Shown: positions 31,176 to 45,100 of the stretch, piece by piece
Position numbering within the stretch: position 1 is the first letter of the stretch
Layout: the number at the start of each line of letters is the position of its first letter
Source of the DNA: Heliocidaris erythrogramma
Lineage: Eukaryota > Echinodermata > Echinoidea > Camarodonta > Echinometridae
Reading direction: 5' to 3'
Assembly (NCBI GenBank): GCA_025617745.1
Contig: CM046853.1
Location: 51,539,021-51,603,020, forward strand
DNA: 64,000 nucleotides
Notes under the pieces: model-generated
The model's database searches: none
What the model saw: only the letters and a program-made list of their open reading frames with translations
Told to the model about the DNA's origin: nothing
Translations under genes and position numbers: made by a program

Positions 31176-32700
31176 GTTTAAATCTAGCTGTGTGTTAAAA
31201 ACGTAACGAGTGGTACTGCCCTATTTGGGAAGGTTGTTGAATGATGCATAATAATCTCGGTTGTCTTGAATATATGAATATTTATGACGTTGACAGGTGA
31301 TTCAAACCCTCGTAAAAAACAGGCCGTATCTGCCACGTAAAACCACGTAATTTTCTTAATGGCCACAATTTAAAAATCCATATAAAAGCCACATATAAAT
31401 GTGTGTGTGTGTGTGTAATTGGGTTTTTACAGACGTGTATCAATCAGATATGATTATTTACGTCTGGGACCGACCTTTAAATGCCACGTAGGCCAAGTAG
31501 CCTCACGACCAAGGAGGTACTAGGCTTGCCTGGTATACCCCTTGCTACGACAACGGACAGAACTGGTTTTTTAACATTTTGCAAATAAGCCAGTTCGGGG
31601 TTAGCGCATGGTACAAATGACCCCAAATACATGTATCCACAGATATTTTAGACATGGAGGGTCCCTTTATGTGCACTTCAGAAAAATAACTCTGGGAGTG
31701 ATAGAGGTGCCTCATGAATAGCTTTTGTTTCCCCTTTAAAAAGAATACTGGATATCATGGAATGCACCATTAGTGCATAATTGAATAATGATTACATGAC
31801 ATTCATGAGCACATATCGAATATTAGTGTCAGTGGGTTTTAGAATTTGGTACAGATGACCTTTATCTGCTCATGCTCAGATTGCATCTCCGAAGTGGCTT
31901 ATTTGCCTGGCCTTCTAGTGACCGCCATTAAAAGTATGACAGAAGCATATTACTGATCAGAAACATAATTATCCAAATAAGGTGCTATTCTTGAATGTTA
32001 TTTGCCTCACTTTGAAGGGAACAGTTATTTTTCAGGAGTATACAAGAGATGAAACCATATTTCTGAAATTTGCTGAAATAAAGTGTAACTGTAACCATTT
32101 CTATGAAAGAACAGAATTGATGAAAAGTTAACAATTATATTCAGTATCCTTGCTAGCGTGAAATGTTATGAACATGTTTACCATCACCAAATAAAATAGT
32201 ATACATTCCTTTGTGTAGTTAATAATTTTTGTTTTCATTATCTAAGAACTAACTACTGTTATTTAAAACATCACCTTTCATGTAAATTATTCATTTGAAT
32301 GTATTATCTACGATGTGTATGCATGTATATTTTATATTTGTAAATTGTGCCCAATTCAACGTTATGTTGCGACGCATGATTATTTTGAATTGAATTGAAT
32401 GGAATTCAATCTTGGTTTCATTGTTATCCGTTATTTGTTTTAATCATAAAATAAAACATTATGTTAATCATATTAATCAGAAATGAAATGAAAGATGTCA
32501 CGCTCAGAAATATAACTTTATTATCAATGCAAAATGTATGGAAATATCAATTTGTCATTTTTATTTTCCACTCACCTTTAATGATTATTGTTTACTCATT
32601 TCAATGGGTGATATGTAACAATTACCTTGCTCCTAAAGACATCATATCAAAGCCAATTACAGGGTATGGCATTAATCGAAAGACTGCAAACTAAAATAGT
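31176..32700. other. Intergenic, AT-rich, with a short (GT)n
   Basis: A GT microsatellite at about 31400-31417 is followed by the dispersed word TTTTTACAGACGTGTATCAA. The rest is AT-rich with no gene recognised. Confidence 0.45.
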
Positions 32701-32704
32701 AATA

Positions 32705-32843
32705 GGGCTTTTTCATAAACACTTATTGACAACAAGTTACAATAACATCTATGAAGTATTGACATCATGGAATAGCTTTGAGCATATTTGTCACAGAAAT
32801 GTGGCAGTTTTTGTTAATAACAAAGTTTATGAAACAGGGACCA
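32705..32843. mobile_element. Short inverted-repeat element (CATAAACTTG family)
   Basis: GGGCTTTTTCATAAACACTT at the left and AAAGTTTATGAAACAGGGACC at the right (degenerate inverted ends) resemble the element at 3476-3626. Confidence 0.5.
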
Positions 32844-32982
32844 GATCTGTTTATTACCTTTCCCTTCTTCCATTCTTAAATTAAATCAAATTCAAGATAA
32901 AACTGATACATGCCGCCATTTTTATGTTTCTTGGCTGTAAAGACAAATTCAAACTCATCAATGATTCTTGTATCATGATGTG

Positions 32983-33229
32983 GAGTGGCCACCGCGATCT
33001 CCGGATCTGACTTGTTGTGACTTTTTTTCTTTGGGGTTATCTCAAGAGCAAAGTGTTCACTACCCCTCCACGTGACACTGCAACTCTGCGACAAAGAATC
33101 ATTGATGAGTTTGATGCTATACGCCACCAAGTCCCAATGATTTGCAGGGCTGTGCGTGAGATGGAGATACGAGCTAATCTCTGTGTGGAAAGGAATGGGG
33201 GCCATGTTGAGGGGCATGGGATGTAATGT
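32983..33229 (+). pseudogene. Mariner-like transposase C-terminal remnant with frameshift
   Basis: The frame EWPPRSPDLTCCDFF (to about 33032) matches the segment around the third catalytic Asp of mariner-type DDE/D transposases. It is followed in another frame by LWGYLKSKVFTTPPRD, then LRQRIIDEF and NGGHVEGHGM-stop, the usual C-terminal end of this transposase group. The frame changes by one base inside a run of T, so it cannot encode a working enzyme. The N-terminal DNA-binding part and first catalytic residues were not found. Confidence 0.75.
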
Positions 33230-35343
33230 TAAAAAGAGATATCCTAAAGAAGACAATGGTAAGTTGCGATTATTAATTTCATTATTCCATTTTGTTAATT
33301 AAGTTAATTTCTAATAAGGTGCCATGATTCTCGCAGTGTCTAAAACTTGGTCCCAGGTCTACTTTGTCTCATTGTCCAAAAAGTATGATTACTCAGCCAT
33401 CCATGACCGTGTATGAATAAATAAAATATCATTATATATCATTGGAAAGAGGAGATATGTGGCTTTTATGTGTTACTACTCACTTTGGTGTTAAGCTACA
33501 TGTAACACAATCTTCACAAATTTGAAATTGAAATCTTGTTGCGTTTTTTTTCGATACGCACTGTGTAACATATTTGATGCTATAGTTTCAAGCTTCAACT
33601 TAGCCATGGGCCAATCAAATACTAGTATTTGTCTTCAATCCCTACTCCATGGCTGCTTAATGTCCTTTTCTTATTATCACATACCAATGAAAAAGTTTAT
33701 AAGCTAAGGTCTGATTGATGAAATATCTCATTTTACTACTAGTATATGTTTTCATTCCATTTATCATTAAAGTTGGCTTCAAAAGAAGCAGAAAAATTAA
33801 AGAACCAGATCAGTGAAGGTTTGACTGAAATACCATAAAAACATAAGTTATGAATTTTTGAAGTTGTAATCAATCAAACACAAATTGGCAACTACATGAC
33901 GTATTTGCCCTAGCCTTATACCTCAAAAGTCATTCATTTCCTTTATTTTTTAAATTAAAGTCATTTACGATACCCATCTTCCGTGACAGTAGGAAAGCAA
34001 GTTTTACATTTTTTAACTTTTGAGTTACCCCAAGCTGATTCCTGCATTGGGGAACCACTGTGAAGTCAAAGTTCTGAAAAATTAAACAATATCAAATCCA
34101 ATCATCATTGTAAATGAGCATGCTTCTAATACCAAATGAAATTAACATAGTAAAGGCGAAGAAGCAGGCTTTTAAATAATACCAAATTGAATTATCAAAA
34201 TGAGGAAATAACAGATATGTCATCTATCAAACTCAAGTTTCTAAAGAACATACATGTACTTACTTAAGAGTTTGTTATTCAAATATTTTCTTAGATTTTG
34301 TAACATTGAGTTGTCTCATGCAATTAACATGCCACTACAAAATCCCTCTCCAGTATTTGATGCATTCTTCCGCAATTAGTCCAATGACATAAATAATGTT
34401 AAGTGTATAATTGATGCCAGAATACCCACTTAGCAAAGTGTTTGTTATCAAAAGACTAAAATATAACAAATAATTCATATTAAGTCGTACAATACCCCAA
34501 CGTGAGCATGAAAACAAAGAAAATTCTAAAACAAAAAATTTCATTACAAAGACATCTCTTATGAAACAAACAAGACTCAAGTAATGTTGCCTCTCCAAAA
34601 TTCCTCTTTAATATGTCATTCAAGAGATCTGTCCGTGACATTTACGATGATCACATGTCCACACATTCTTTGGAAACAATGAAAAATAGGTTTTACTATT
34701 TAAATCACATTTCAATTGCACCTTTCCAGGTAATGCTTGTGATTTTTCAACTGCATTTATCTGAGAGCAAGCATTCGAGCAGCTCCAGAGAGTGAAAGGC
34801 ACTTGTCTAACTTGAAGAGAACTTTTTTTCTAATATTTTAATATCCCACAAGCTTAACTCATAAGCTTTTGATTTTTTTTTTATCAGATCCCTAGTGAAA
34901 TACAATAGAAATTCCAAATTATTTTCATTTTTTGCAATATGAAACCTCGTTAAATTCAATATGGTACTCGGCGGTATGGTTTCTTTTTTTATCAATTCTT
35001 CTATTTTGCATTGTTCTAAAATGAGTACTTTATAGCATTATCTAAGCATTCAAACTACATGTACATCAGCTTACAGTTGTGATATTGAATGGTTTAATGA
35101 ATCCTCACCAAATCAAATGCGATTTAAATCAAATCAAATGTGGACCTGGAAATGGGTACATGAAATTGTCAAAGAGTTCTATGAAACCTCTGAACCCAAT
35201 TGCAGAATCAATATGAAAAGCTGTAAAAATAGAATAATTTTCTCATAATGAAGAGTTGTGTATGAAATCCCAGCTTGCAGATGCTCACGGATACATGTAA
35301 AACTAGCTGTAATTATTATGGGTGATGAAATTTGTTTTTTCCT
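33230..35343. other. Intergenic / 3' region of the HSPBAP1-like gene
   Basis: AT-rich. The 3' untranslated region of the leftward gene should begin at 35343 and extend left. I cannot fix the polyadenylation site because several TTTATT words occur. No exon was recognised. Confidence 0.4.
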
Positions 35344-36195
35344 CTAATCATCAAGGGCTTTGGCACGATGTTTACCACGAACCTTCTCCAGCAATTCTTC
35401 CCTGAGTAAAGCAATTATATTTGGTTGTGTCAAGCATTCAACCAGTGTCACCATAGCGACATCAACAAATGAATCTGAAGTCTCAAGAGCAGAGCTGGAG
35501 GGCACACGGGTCTCTTGCTCAATTTTCAAATTAGCACAGTCATTACCTCTGTGTGATGCAGTTAGCTCGGTAACAGACCCATGGCAGGGAACAGAGAACA
35601 CTGACTGCCTAGCAACCAGCATCCCACTCCCGGGTATGGTGACATTGTCACAAAGCTTAATTCGTTTGACAGATCCTGGCTGGTTTTTTCCTCTATCTGT
35701 ACCCTTAATGCCACGCTTCCTATCCCGCCAGCTACCCAGCTCCGCACAAGCAGAGTCGGCGTTGCAGACGAGGCCATGGGTAGGACTTCCAACATGAATA
35801 GGAACTCTGGTAATGGGAGATGCTGAGAGGTTGGGAGGACAATAAGAAGGAGATGTTTGCTGGTGATGGGACATCCCCCCAGTGCTTTCTGAATCCATCT
35901 CCTCAGCACTTGTTGCCCTATCTCCCACGCTTACACATGCATCACCCCTGATCTTTTCATCTGAATCAACATTTCTTTGAAACTGTTGTTTTAAGGTATC
36001 CCTTTTGCTCCAAGTATGGCACTGTCTCAAAGAGGGATTACCTTCTTTTAAATTTATCAAAGCTCCTGGCAGGTTTTCTGAAATATTTATCACGCTTTGT
36101 CCTTCCTTCCCATGTGATGTTTTTGAACAATGTGTAAGAGCTGCATCAACTGCTCCACCAAGCAGAGCCAAATTGGTGTTTGTGCTTGTAGCTTC
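35344..36195 (-). CDS. HSPBAP1: HSPBAP1 terminal exon, long C-terminal tail
   Basis: 283 codons to TAG, starting EATSTNTNLALLGGAVDAAL. It is Ser/Thr/Gly/Asn-rich with basic patches (DRKRGIKGTDRGKN), and ends with a short helix-like segment (VALVECLTQPN region, REELLEKVRGKHRAKALDD). The last segment reads like the conserved C-terminal helix of the family; the rest looks disordered. Confidence 0.88.
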   Translation of the reverse strand, partial: EATSTNTNLALLGGAVDAALTHCSKTSHGKEGQSVINISENLPGALINLKEGNPSLRQCHTWSKRDTLKQQFQRNVDSDEKIRGDACVSVGDRATSAEEMDSESTGGMSHHQQTSPSYCPPNLSASPITRVPIHVGSPTHGLVCNADSACAELGSWRDRKRGIKGTDRGKNQPGSVKRIKLCDNVTIPGSGMLVARQSVFSVPCHGSVTELTASHRGNDCANLKIEQETRVPSSSALETSDSFVDVAMVTLVECLTQPNIIALLREELLEKVRGKHRAKALDD

Positions 36196-39100
36196 CTAAA
36201 GAAAAAAAAAATCAAACAAATAAGAATAGAAGTACTTGAAAATAAATATATGAAGACAGGAAGAGTAACTTAAAAAAACAGTCATTTAAGTTCACCTGCT
36301 AGCTGTATCATGTACTTGGTGAAATGCAGACTAAAATAACTAAATCAATCTATGATAAATTAATCAAAGATGCCTGATAATCATTTGCACAATTATAGTT
36401 ATCTAAAATTGAATGAGTGGTAAACTTAAAGAATATTAGATTTTCCTTGGAGATACATGTAGTAGCAAAAGCAAGATAATAAGATAAGTGTCACCAATGA
36501 AGTGCAAGGGTAACAAGAAAAAAAATATCAATAGCACAAGGGGGGGGGGGGGGTGTCCTTCGTGAGAAATTCAAAATCACCATGGGGGTAAATAAAGTGA
36601 TTAATATTGCAGAAGGCCAATTAGGCCCAAATAAAAATGTACACAATGTTATCATAAGGGGCATAACCCCAAAATCTGTGGCTTCAACTTGGAGAGGGTG
36701 AATAAAACCAAAGTAAAAGTTACAAGGATGAAATATGAAAAAAAAATCATTGTCACCAGGGGAAGGCCAAAAGAGAATTAACATAAAGTATTCAGTGTGC
36801 CAAATGGGAGAGGGGATGAAAAAACAAAAGAATGTGTTTATGAGTAGAGCTCAAAATCAGGGGCGGATACAGGATTTTCAGAAAGGGGGGCGCATTTCAG
36901 AGGGGGGGGGCGCACACTGCGGAACCCTCTGTTTGACAAAGCCAAACGGCCATTTATGGGGTCCGGGGGCATACTTTGTCAGACAAAACGGGGGGGGGGG
37001 TGCACGCCCCTTGCCCCCCCCCCCCCCCCCCCCCTCTGGATCTGCACCTGAAAATGTCAAGAAAGAGATGGAAAGATTATACAAATAATTCATGTCATGG
37101 GGAGGGGTGTAGAAGGCTTATAAAGATATAGAGTGGCAAAGTGATAAAAGGGAATACTAAAAGAAATGAGGGGAAAAACCTGCATATGTGGCAGTAGATT
37201 GCATAAGCTGTCGTAATAGAAAAAAATCTAGTAATGTAGGAAGGCATTGTAAATTGTAATATTCTGTGTACCCTAGCAGTGGATAAGGCAATATTTTTGC
37301 CTAGTGGCACTGTATTTTTTAATTTCCTTGTTTTCATTTCGCTTGTTTCATTTTGAACATCGTTTTGGACATCATCTTTGATATCGCCTTGGACATCATC
37401 TTTAATATTATCTTGGACATTGTATCCAACATCGTGTTTGACAGCATCGTCAACATCAACATCAACGACTCCTGGAATTACCTTGGACTTCTTCATTTGA
37501 ATCTAAATTGATTCATTCTTCTGGATCCTTCATTCTTCATTGGAAGTTTTAAAGCCAGCAAACTTTTGGGACTTGATCTACATTTAAAGAACATTCTGGA
37601 CTCAGATTAATATTCTATAGACGTGGGTTTTCCCAGCTGAGAAATTATAAGTCTTTGCTCATTTATATATGTAATATTTGGGTCTTGAAAATGTTGGTTT
37701 TGATTTCATGTCTTACTGAGACATTTGTAAATATTAAGAATAAACTAAATATTATTTAATCAGATTTTTTTTGTTCGATTCTGATATATTTTTTATTTTG
37801 AATCCTTACAACCAAATTAAATACACTGATGTATCACAAGCTGGAAGAGCCCATATAAGACTAAAAGACGTCATCTGCAACAGTGAATTTTAGATATATA
37901 TAGCTGTAAATTCTTTCGATCCCTAATCCAACTTTCACCCTGATGATAAAAACCTTGCCGATGAACACTTTGTTTCACAAAGATGTAGATCTACTTCAAT
38001 ATCATCAGTCCTCTTTTTTTAATCATTTTAAATCCAAGTATAGAATACAAAGAATTTTAAAATATAATAAAGAGAGAAAAGCAAGCTGATGGAAAATACA
38101 AGATAAGAAATAAATAATTTGCCTGTCTGTCTGGGTCCATTTCTCTCTCAATGCAATGGTCATTGTTACATCTTGATTGGGATATTAACATGAAAAAATT
38201 ACACCTAAAACACCAACAAAAACAGATGAAAAACAGATAAAAACCATTTTACACTGATGCAATTTTGTCATACATGTAGATTTGCAGACAATGCGGTTAC
38301 ACATTACAAGTATTATGTAATGATCAATTTCTGAACTTTACTGGCCATGATAAACAAGGCACCCCCTATCAGTGGCCGATATCAAGAATTAATTATATCC
38401 CGAAGGATTAATCAATCCAGTTTATAGAATTGCACTGAACAATGCTGAGATTTACTTTTATTCGGTGTAAGCTTTTATACAGGCCAGGTGAGCTCTACAA
38501 ATCTTACTTTGCGTAGCAAATACGAATTCTGCATATTTAAAAAAAAATTGTTACTGGGTTAATCAACCTCCCTGCCCTGCGTGTCCACTAACTGATGCAT
38601 TTGCTCCTAAAATACCGGTATGGTAAAGTTTCTAGCTTTCAACAACACGAGTCGTTACGTAATCAGAAACCATAAAACCTAATGTACAATAAATTGCAAG
38701 ACCAATTATAATGTCACTTACATGTAGCACTACAAACCTTCTATAATCATACAAATTCATTGCACAATCTTTAATTAGGGATACGGAATTCAAACAATGT
38801 TCTTGATATAACACAAAAATGAAGGTGATGTGTGTTCCTTGACATTAAAGGAGAATTAACCCCTGAGTACAAATTTACTTATATTGGAAGGTGTAATATA
38901 TTCCTACTTATTGGCCTAAATTATTTTCTAATAAGATATCAGAAAAGGGTATAAATAAAGATATTCCAACACCCGGCATCGTCTCCTACTCATTTACATG
39001 GAGGCTGCCATTTTCTTGCTGATTTGGAGTTGTACATGAACCATTGAGAAATGTTCCAGTCAGGAAGATATTTTGAATCCAAGACCTAAATTGATTTTCT

Positions 39101-42100
39101 TCATTACCTAAAATCCCATATGTGACGAAAAATATAAAGTGGGTGTTTACATATATTATACAAATTAAATCTTTATAATGATACTTTTAAATTGTCTGGT
39201 TTTGCTTAACAAAAATCTATTTTCTTGGGTTTGCCAAACAGAGCGGAACATAATATATACAGCATGCATTCTGACTTTTCAAGTCCATTATCCGAAAGCA
39301 GGCGAATGCATAGTTTGCCGCTATAGATGCTCAGGGAAGAAGCATCCATAAAATTTGAATTAATTTGCTCCGTCCCATACGTCCAGTATCGAGAAAATAG
39401 ATTTCTATTAAGCGAATATCGATTTTCAACAGAAATATATTTCAACAGAAGCCATATAGTCTAACAAGTCGGAATAAATAACACCTTTGAACACTATCGT
39501 CTTTATTGTTTGAGGTTAATTCTCCTTTAATACTTCAGTCACATGACAAACTTAGTTTACAAACTAGCAAAATTGATCTCAGCATCTACATGTAGAATAC
39601 GCTGCTTATATTTGTGTTTATTGAAGAATGACAAATTCTAGACTCCCAAGAAAACGATTATTACACAAGTTTACATGTAAGAGTTTTCTGACTCTCAACT
39701 TTGCTGATACTAGCCAGAAGAAATACCAATTCTTGTCCCCTCTGGATTTTGCACCTTTTCACAAAAGTGGTCCTTGCTCACTCGAGCGTAAAATATCACC
39801 AAAACTTTAGGTGTCATCCACAGGTATGAAATTTTGCTTCAAATATTTCGAAATATTTATTTGGGGAGACTTTTTCTGACTGTTATTTTTTTCTAGGACA
39901 CACTGTATAGCATCATGCTGTCATCTTCTTTTATAAAAGGGACATTAGTGGGAAGATTTATAGATGGAGAGTGAGATTTGGATAGAAATAATATATTGCT
40001 TTATTGTTACAGTCTAATTCCTCTTCATAAAGATAAAAACTGAGTTCAGGTCATGTGATTTCACTGCGAAAGACACCGTCTGGAAGCAAATTGGGAAAGT
40101 TTGGTTATGTAGTACATAGGAACTGATGTACACTGCGAGGTTTTTGACTCATCAAAATGATAAGAAATAGACTCAGTCTTGCTGAAGTCACATGCACTGC
40201 ACACAAAAATGTGTATATGGGACTACTCACACACACACACAAGCGCGCACACACACGCACACACACATGTGGAATGAAAGTTTGGTTGGTCCAAACTTTC
40301 AGCTATTTCTTGTCATTTTTTTTAAAATGACGGCATCTGAAGAGCAATCCTTTTTTCTGGGACATTTCTTCTATTAAAAGATGATATTCTTCCACACTGA
40401 TACAAAAAGAATGAAAAAGCTCCCAAATTATTTGTCACCTTCACGGCAACCCAACCTTCTCTTTAACATTACACACTAAATTGCATTGCCTGCTCTCATT
40501 TTCCTACCTCATATTCATAACACATACATGTAGCCCAAAAAATTGCAAAGCACCCAGAATGAATGAAAAGAATAAGGGTAGTTAAAAGCTAAAGCACATG
40601 TTGAGCAGTATCAATCCATACATCTACAATTTGGGTTCTTTTCAGTATATGTATATTCTGCTCAGTGAGAGCCAGAGAGATGTTAACTCTCATGTGCAAC
40701 AAAGTTAGTCAATGCCCTTTTAGCTTTCAGCAGAGAGTATTGTGTAATTTAGTAGATTTCCCAGCATGGCTTCATGATTTTTTTTAATGTATATCATAAA
40801 ATAACTTGACCATTTTTTTCCAGACCCTTAATATATGTAGCTGAAAACAAACAAAAAAAGCTCTAGGAGTACTTGCATTAACTAATAAAAGTGATACTCC
40901 ATACATGTTGCCCCAGGCAAGTTACATTTACTCACACAAATAGCATAAAGAGGATATTTTGCAGTCCTCTTCGCGGGGGTTTAACCTTCCTGATTCGTTT
41001 AGCCGAAGACATCGATTGGATTTCACCAATTCATCACATTTTTGGAGAAATGCACACAAAAAAGACAGAGAGCAGCAGAGACATGCATGAAGCACGTTTT
41101 AGTCTCTTTTATTCTTGTGTTATTTTCCATTGAACTGTACTCCTTTAATTACTTACTATCACATCATCAGAAAACCTAAGCCAAATGTTTCTCATTTCCT
41201 CTCATTTCCTAATTGACTGTACTTTAATCCAAAAATCAAAAGCAAATCCATATCATGGAAAAATTGCAATTAAGTTGTCCTTTCTCTCCATCAACACATT
41301 TCAAAAAATAATGATGTAATGAACAAATAAAGAAAATCCCAGTAAAAGAGATGACTGTAAAAAATACTGTATCCCTAGGCCATGATATGAACGTGCCTAC
41401 TCACCTCTGTCGGATTAAGCCACGAAGCGACACTCTCCTCATCTTCATGTCCTTCCAATGACATCAGCCCACACACCAGCGTTCTAGCAATGGCTTCATC
41501 TACCCGACTTACATGGTCACTTTCCTGCAAAGGATTAGAGCATGATTAAAGCACGATAAACTTTCGCTGTCTGCAATTTAGTTTCCTCTTCAATGTCATA
41601 ACATTTCATGGTCTCATTTTTTGGTTCGCTCATAAAAACACTGGAAAGTTGATATTTGGACAAAAGGTGTCCCCCTCGGCAACGGACTGCAGCCTCCCCC
41701 CCCCCCCCCCCACCCCCGAGGATTTTCAAAGTACTGATAATCGGGCAACCACCATTTCATATCTGGGCCGCGAGATTCCTAGATAATTATGTAATTCTAT
41801 ATGTAACTTCTGTACATTTTCACTATGAAAAGTAAAAAAAAAAAAATTGACAAGTTGATATTTGGGCAAAAGTCGTCAGCTCGCCCCCCCCCCCCCCTTG
41901 CGAAAATTAAAAATAATTATGATCAAGATCTCTACAGCTGTGATTTTCTTTTTGATTATTATTTGTGGGGGGAGAGATTAGGGTGCAGCATTTTTGTAGG
42001 CAAATTTGGGTGTCACACCCCCCCCCCCCAATTCAAAATGTTCTAGCGACGCCCCTTTAATGATCAAAGCCATTTATCTAGCTTAAAAATGCTTGTAATA

Positions 42101-45100
42101 CCATTAGTAAATACTTTCAAATGTATATACCAGTGCAAAGCTCTTTAGCATGTATGTGGCCTGCTTCAAATTGGTGATATATAATCATATAATAATCAAA
42201 GCTGTTTATCTAGCTTTAAAACCTCTTGGAGTAAGGTACCGGTAGTAAATACTTCAAATGTATATATCGGTGCGAAGCTCTTTAGCATGCATGTGGCATG
42301 TTTCAAATTGGTGATATATATATATATGTGACCAGGCACCACAAAACCCCCAAAAAAGTCGCCAGATATAATTTTTCAGGTAAGGTCTGATTCTGAAAGA
42401 ATATTGTTGATGGTGGGGGGGGGGGGGGGGGGTAGAGAAAAGGCACATTTTGTATGGAAATGTCATCAAAAGAATGGTATAAAGGGCACGTAAGGATGAA
42501 ATATATCAGATTATGACAACTTTCCACCTGCAGAATGGGCACCTTTTCCATCACAAGAGGGATATTTAAAGTGATTAGGTAACTTTGTGGAGGATTGATA
42601 AAATCTGAGCTGTCTGGCCTTACATGTTATCAGTGCATGTAATATGGTGTAAAAATGAAGCCCATGTGGAAAAAAGCACTTCAAAATCATCATGTGCTTC
42701 ACAAAAGTAAACATATGCAAGTGACCGGAAATGCCAGACTCATTTTCCCCCATAGACTCAGTGTTAGACTAAAGCGTATGGCCATAAGCTTTCGTAAATG
42801 GTAGTATTCAGTCGCAGAAAGCTTAATAATAGCATTATACACTAAAGGAAAAAAGAAACTTATAAAAGTTCAAGAGATCACCAAATTAAATTCTCTGCAT
42901 GGAAATGTACCAAATTTGGATATAATGTTGATTCAATGCATGGCTTTAAATGACAGTCAATAACAAAAAGTTTTCTTCAATGCCACAAAAGAAATGTGCA
43001 CTGAAGCAAAGGACTCTCTAATCCCCAAGTCACAAAGACAAACTGCAGCCTTGTACACCATATGCATGTCAATGAATGAAACAAAAGAATTTCAAAAGGG
43101 ATTTGCACCCTCGAGCAAGAGGATATTGATGTTCTGCCATGGTGCGCCCGTTCACCAGACCTTTCCCCAATTGAACATCTCTGGGAAGAGCTTGGTCGAC
43201 GTGTGTCAAGGCGTGACAATCAGCCCATCAATAGGGAGATGCTCATTGCAGCACTGCAAGAGGAATGGAACAATGTTCCCCAGGCTACCATCGCGAATCT
43301 GATCGGAAGCATGCGAAGACGGTGTACAGCTTGCCAGCAAGCTAGAGGTGGACATACTGGCTATTAATCTGTTTGGATATGAACTTGCAAATCCCTTTTG
43401 AAATTCTTTTGTTTCATTCATTGACATGCATATGGTGTACAAGGCTGCAGTTTGTCTTTGTGACTTGGGGATTAGAGAGTCCTTTGCTTCAGTGCACATT
43501 TCTTTTGTGGCATTGAAGAAAACTTTTTGTTATTGACTGTCATTTAAAGCCATGTATTGAATCAACATTATATCCAAATTTGGTACATTTCCATGCAGAG
43601 AATTTAATTTGGTGATCTCTTGAACTTTTATAAGTTTCTTTTTTCCTTTAGTGTATATTTGAAAACCTTTCTATGCCTGGCTATTTATTTATCCTTCTGA
43701 ACATCATTATACAAGACAGATATCAAAATTCAACAATTTATTAAATCAAGCCTCCACAATTGGCGTTGGCTCATGTTTCATGAAAATTCAGATTGAATGC
43801 ATTTCATCACACAATGTGTATCCCATTTTTGTAGCGTACATTTCCCTTACGTCATGTTCGCTTATGACACTAATGTTATCACAGACTTTTGATTTACCAA
43901 AATCTGGCACAATTGAATTTTTATATGCCATTTTGAAAACAACATTGCTCTGTGATGCTTGCATGATTTATGCCATCAGTATATCATTTTAAAGCATATT
44001 AATTCTACTTGATGAAAAACAAAGAGTTATATCCGTAATGCTCATAGTTTATTCACAATAAGCCTTTGTTTCGGGGTTTTGTTTTTTCTGGGATGCACCA
44101 TATATAACCATATAATTATCAAAGCTGTTTATTAGCTTTAAAATCTATCAATTTGTCCTCATAATGGATTCCCTTTTTCTCATTATGCATTGCAGTCTTA
44201 CAAGTTAAACACTTCACCTTTCGGCCGATATGAAATCAATGTGACATACATGTATCCAAGAGTTAAAACCATCAGAAGCCAACAATCAACAATGTGTGGT
44301 CATAAGTTTTTAAATTTAGGGGTTTCAGTTACTGTTTCAGTGTCATCTTAGGGCAAAAACATTACTATTCTATTATATTCTATTGTGAATACTGAAATAA
44401 TAAGCCTTAAAGCCCACCACACACTATACAATCAGTCTATGATCCGATTTTGCAAGAAAATGTTACAGCATTAGATATAAACAGTTAAACACAGGCCCGT
44501 ATTCTGAACTCCGGTTTAGCTTAAACCATGGTCTAAATGTGTGGTTTAACTATGGGCAGCCAAATGTGACACAAATATCTAACAGTAGATATTCAATTAA
44601 TCAGCATTTTTGGTACTCAAACTTTTAAAAACTGTCTGGGAATGATAAGTAAAATAGTTTTCTTGACCATTAAAGCACGAGACCAGAATCCAGTAAACAT
44701 AAGGAACATGCAATATAAACAAAGTTTTGACATTTTTGGCTACCCATAGTTAAACCACGGATTTAAACCATGGTGTAAGTTAAACCGGAGTTCAGAATAC
44801 GGGCCATAGAATATGTTTTATTGCAGTTCTTGAATAGTTACACAGATTGTAATACTGCCTTAAAAAAAAAACGCTAGTGTTTTTTTTTAATAGCGTACAG
44901 CGCTTCACATTTCTGTATCTAATAACACATAGGTAAGTGAGTTCACATAGGACTTGTGTTGCGTCATGCATCCCTACTTGCCATTCATTTAGTACACAAA
45001 ATACCCACAGTGTTTTTCTTATGTGGGTTTTACAGTGGCATGTATAACGTGCCTTCAAAGTAGGAGCAATGGGCTAAATACTATACAAATGATGCATGAG

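Noticed and set aside
35360-35797. 145-residue plus-strand frame
   Set aside because: It is antisense to the terminal HSPBAP1 exon.
37095-37496. 133-residue minus-strand frame with a VQDDIKDD-like repeat, possible extra exon of HSPBAP1
   Set aside because: The repeat is a minisatellite, the frame continues into hydrophobic low-complexity sequence, and the known exons already join in frame without it.
43206-43499. 97-residue minus-strand frame, and its twin at 42994-43302
   Set aside because: They arise from the 268-bp inverted repeats of the Tc1-like element; the real remnant is the plus-strand transposase tail.
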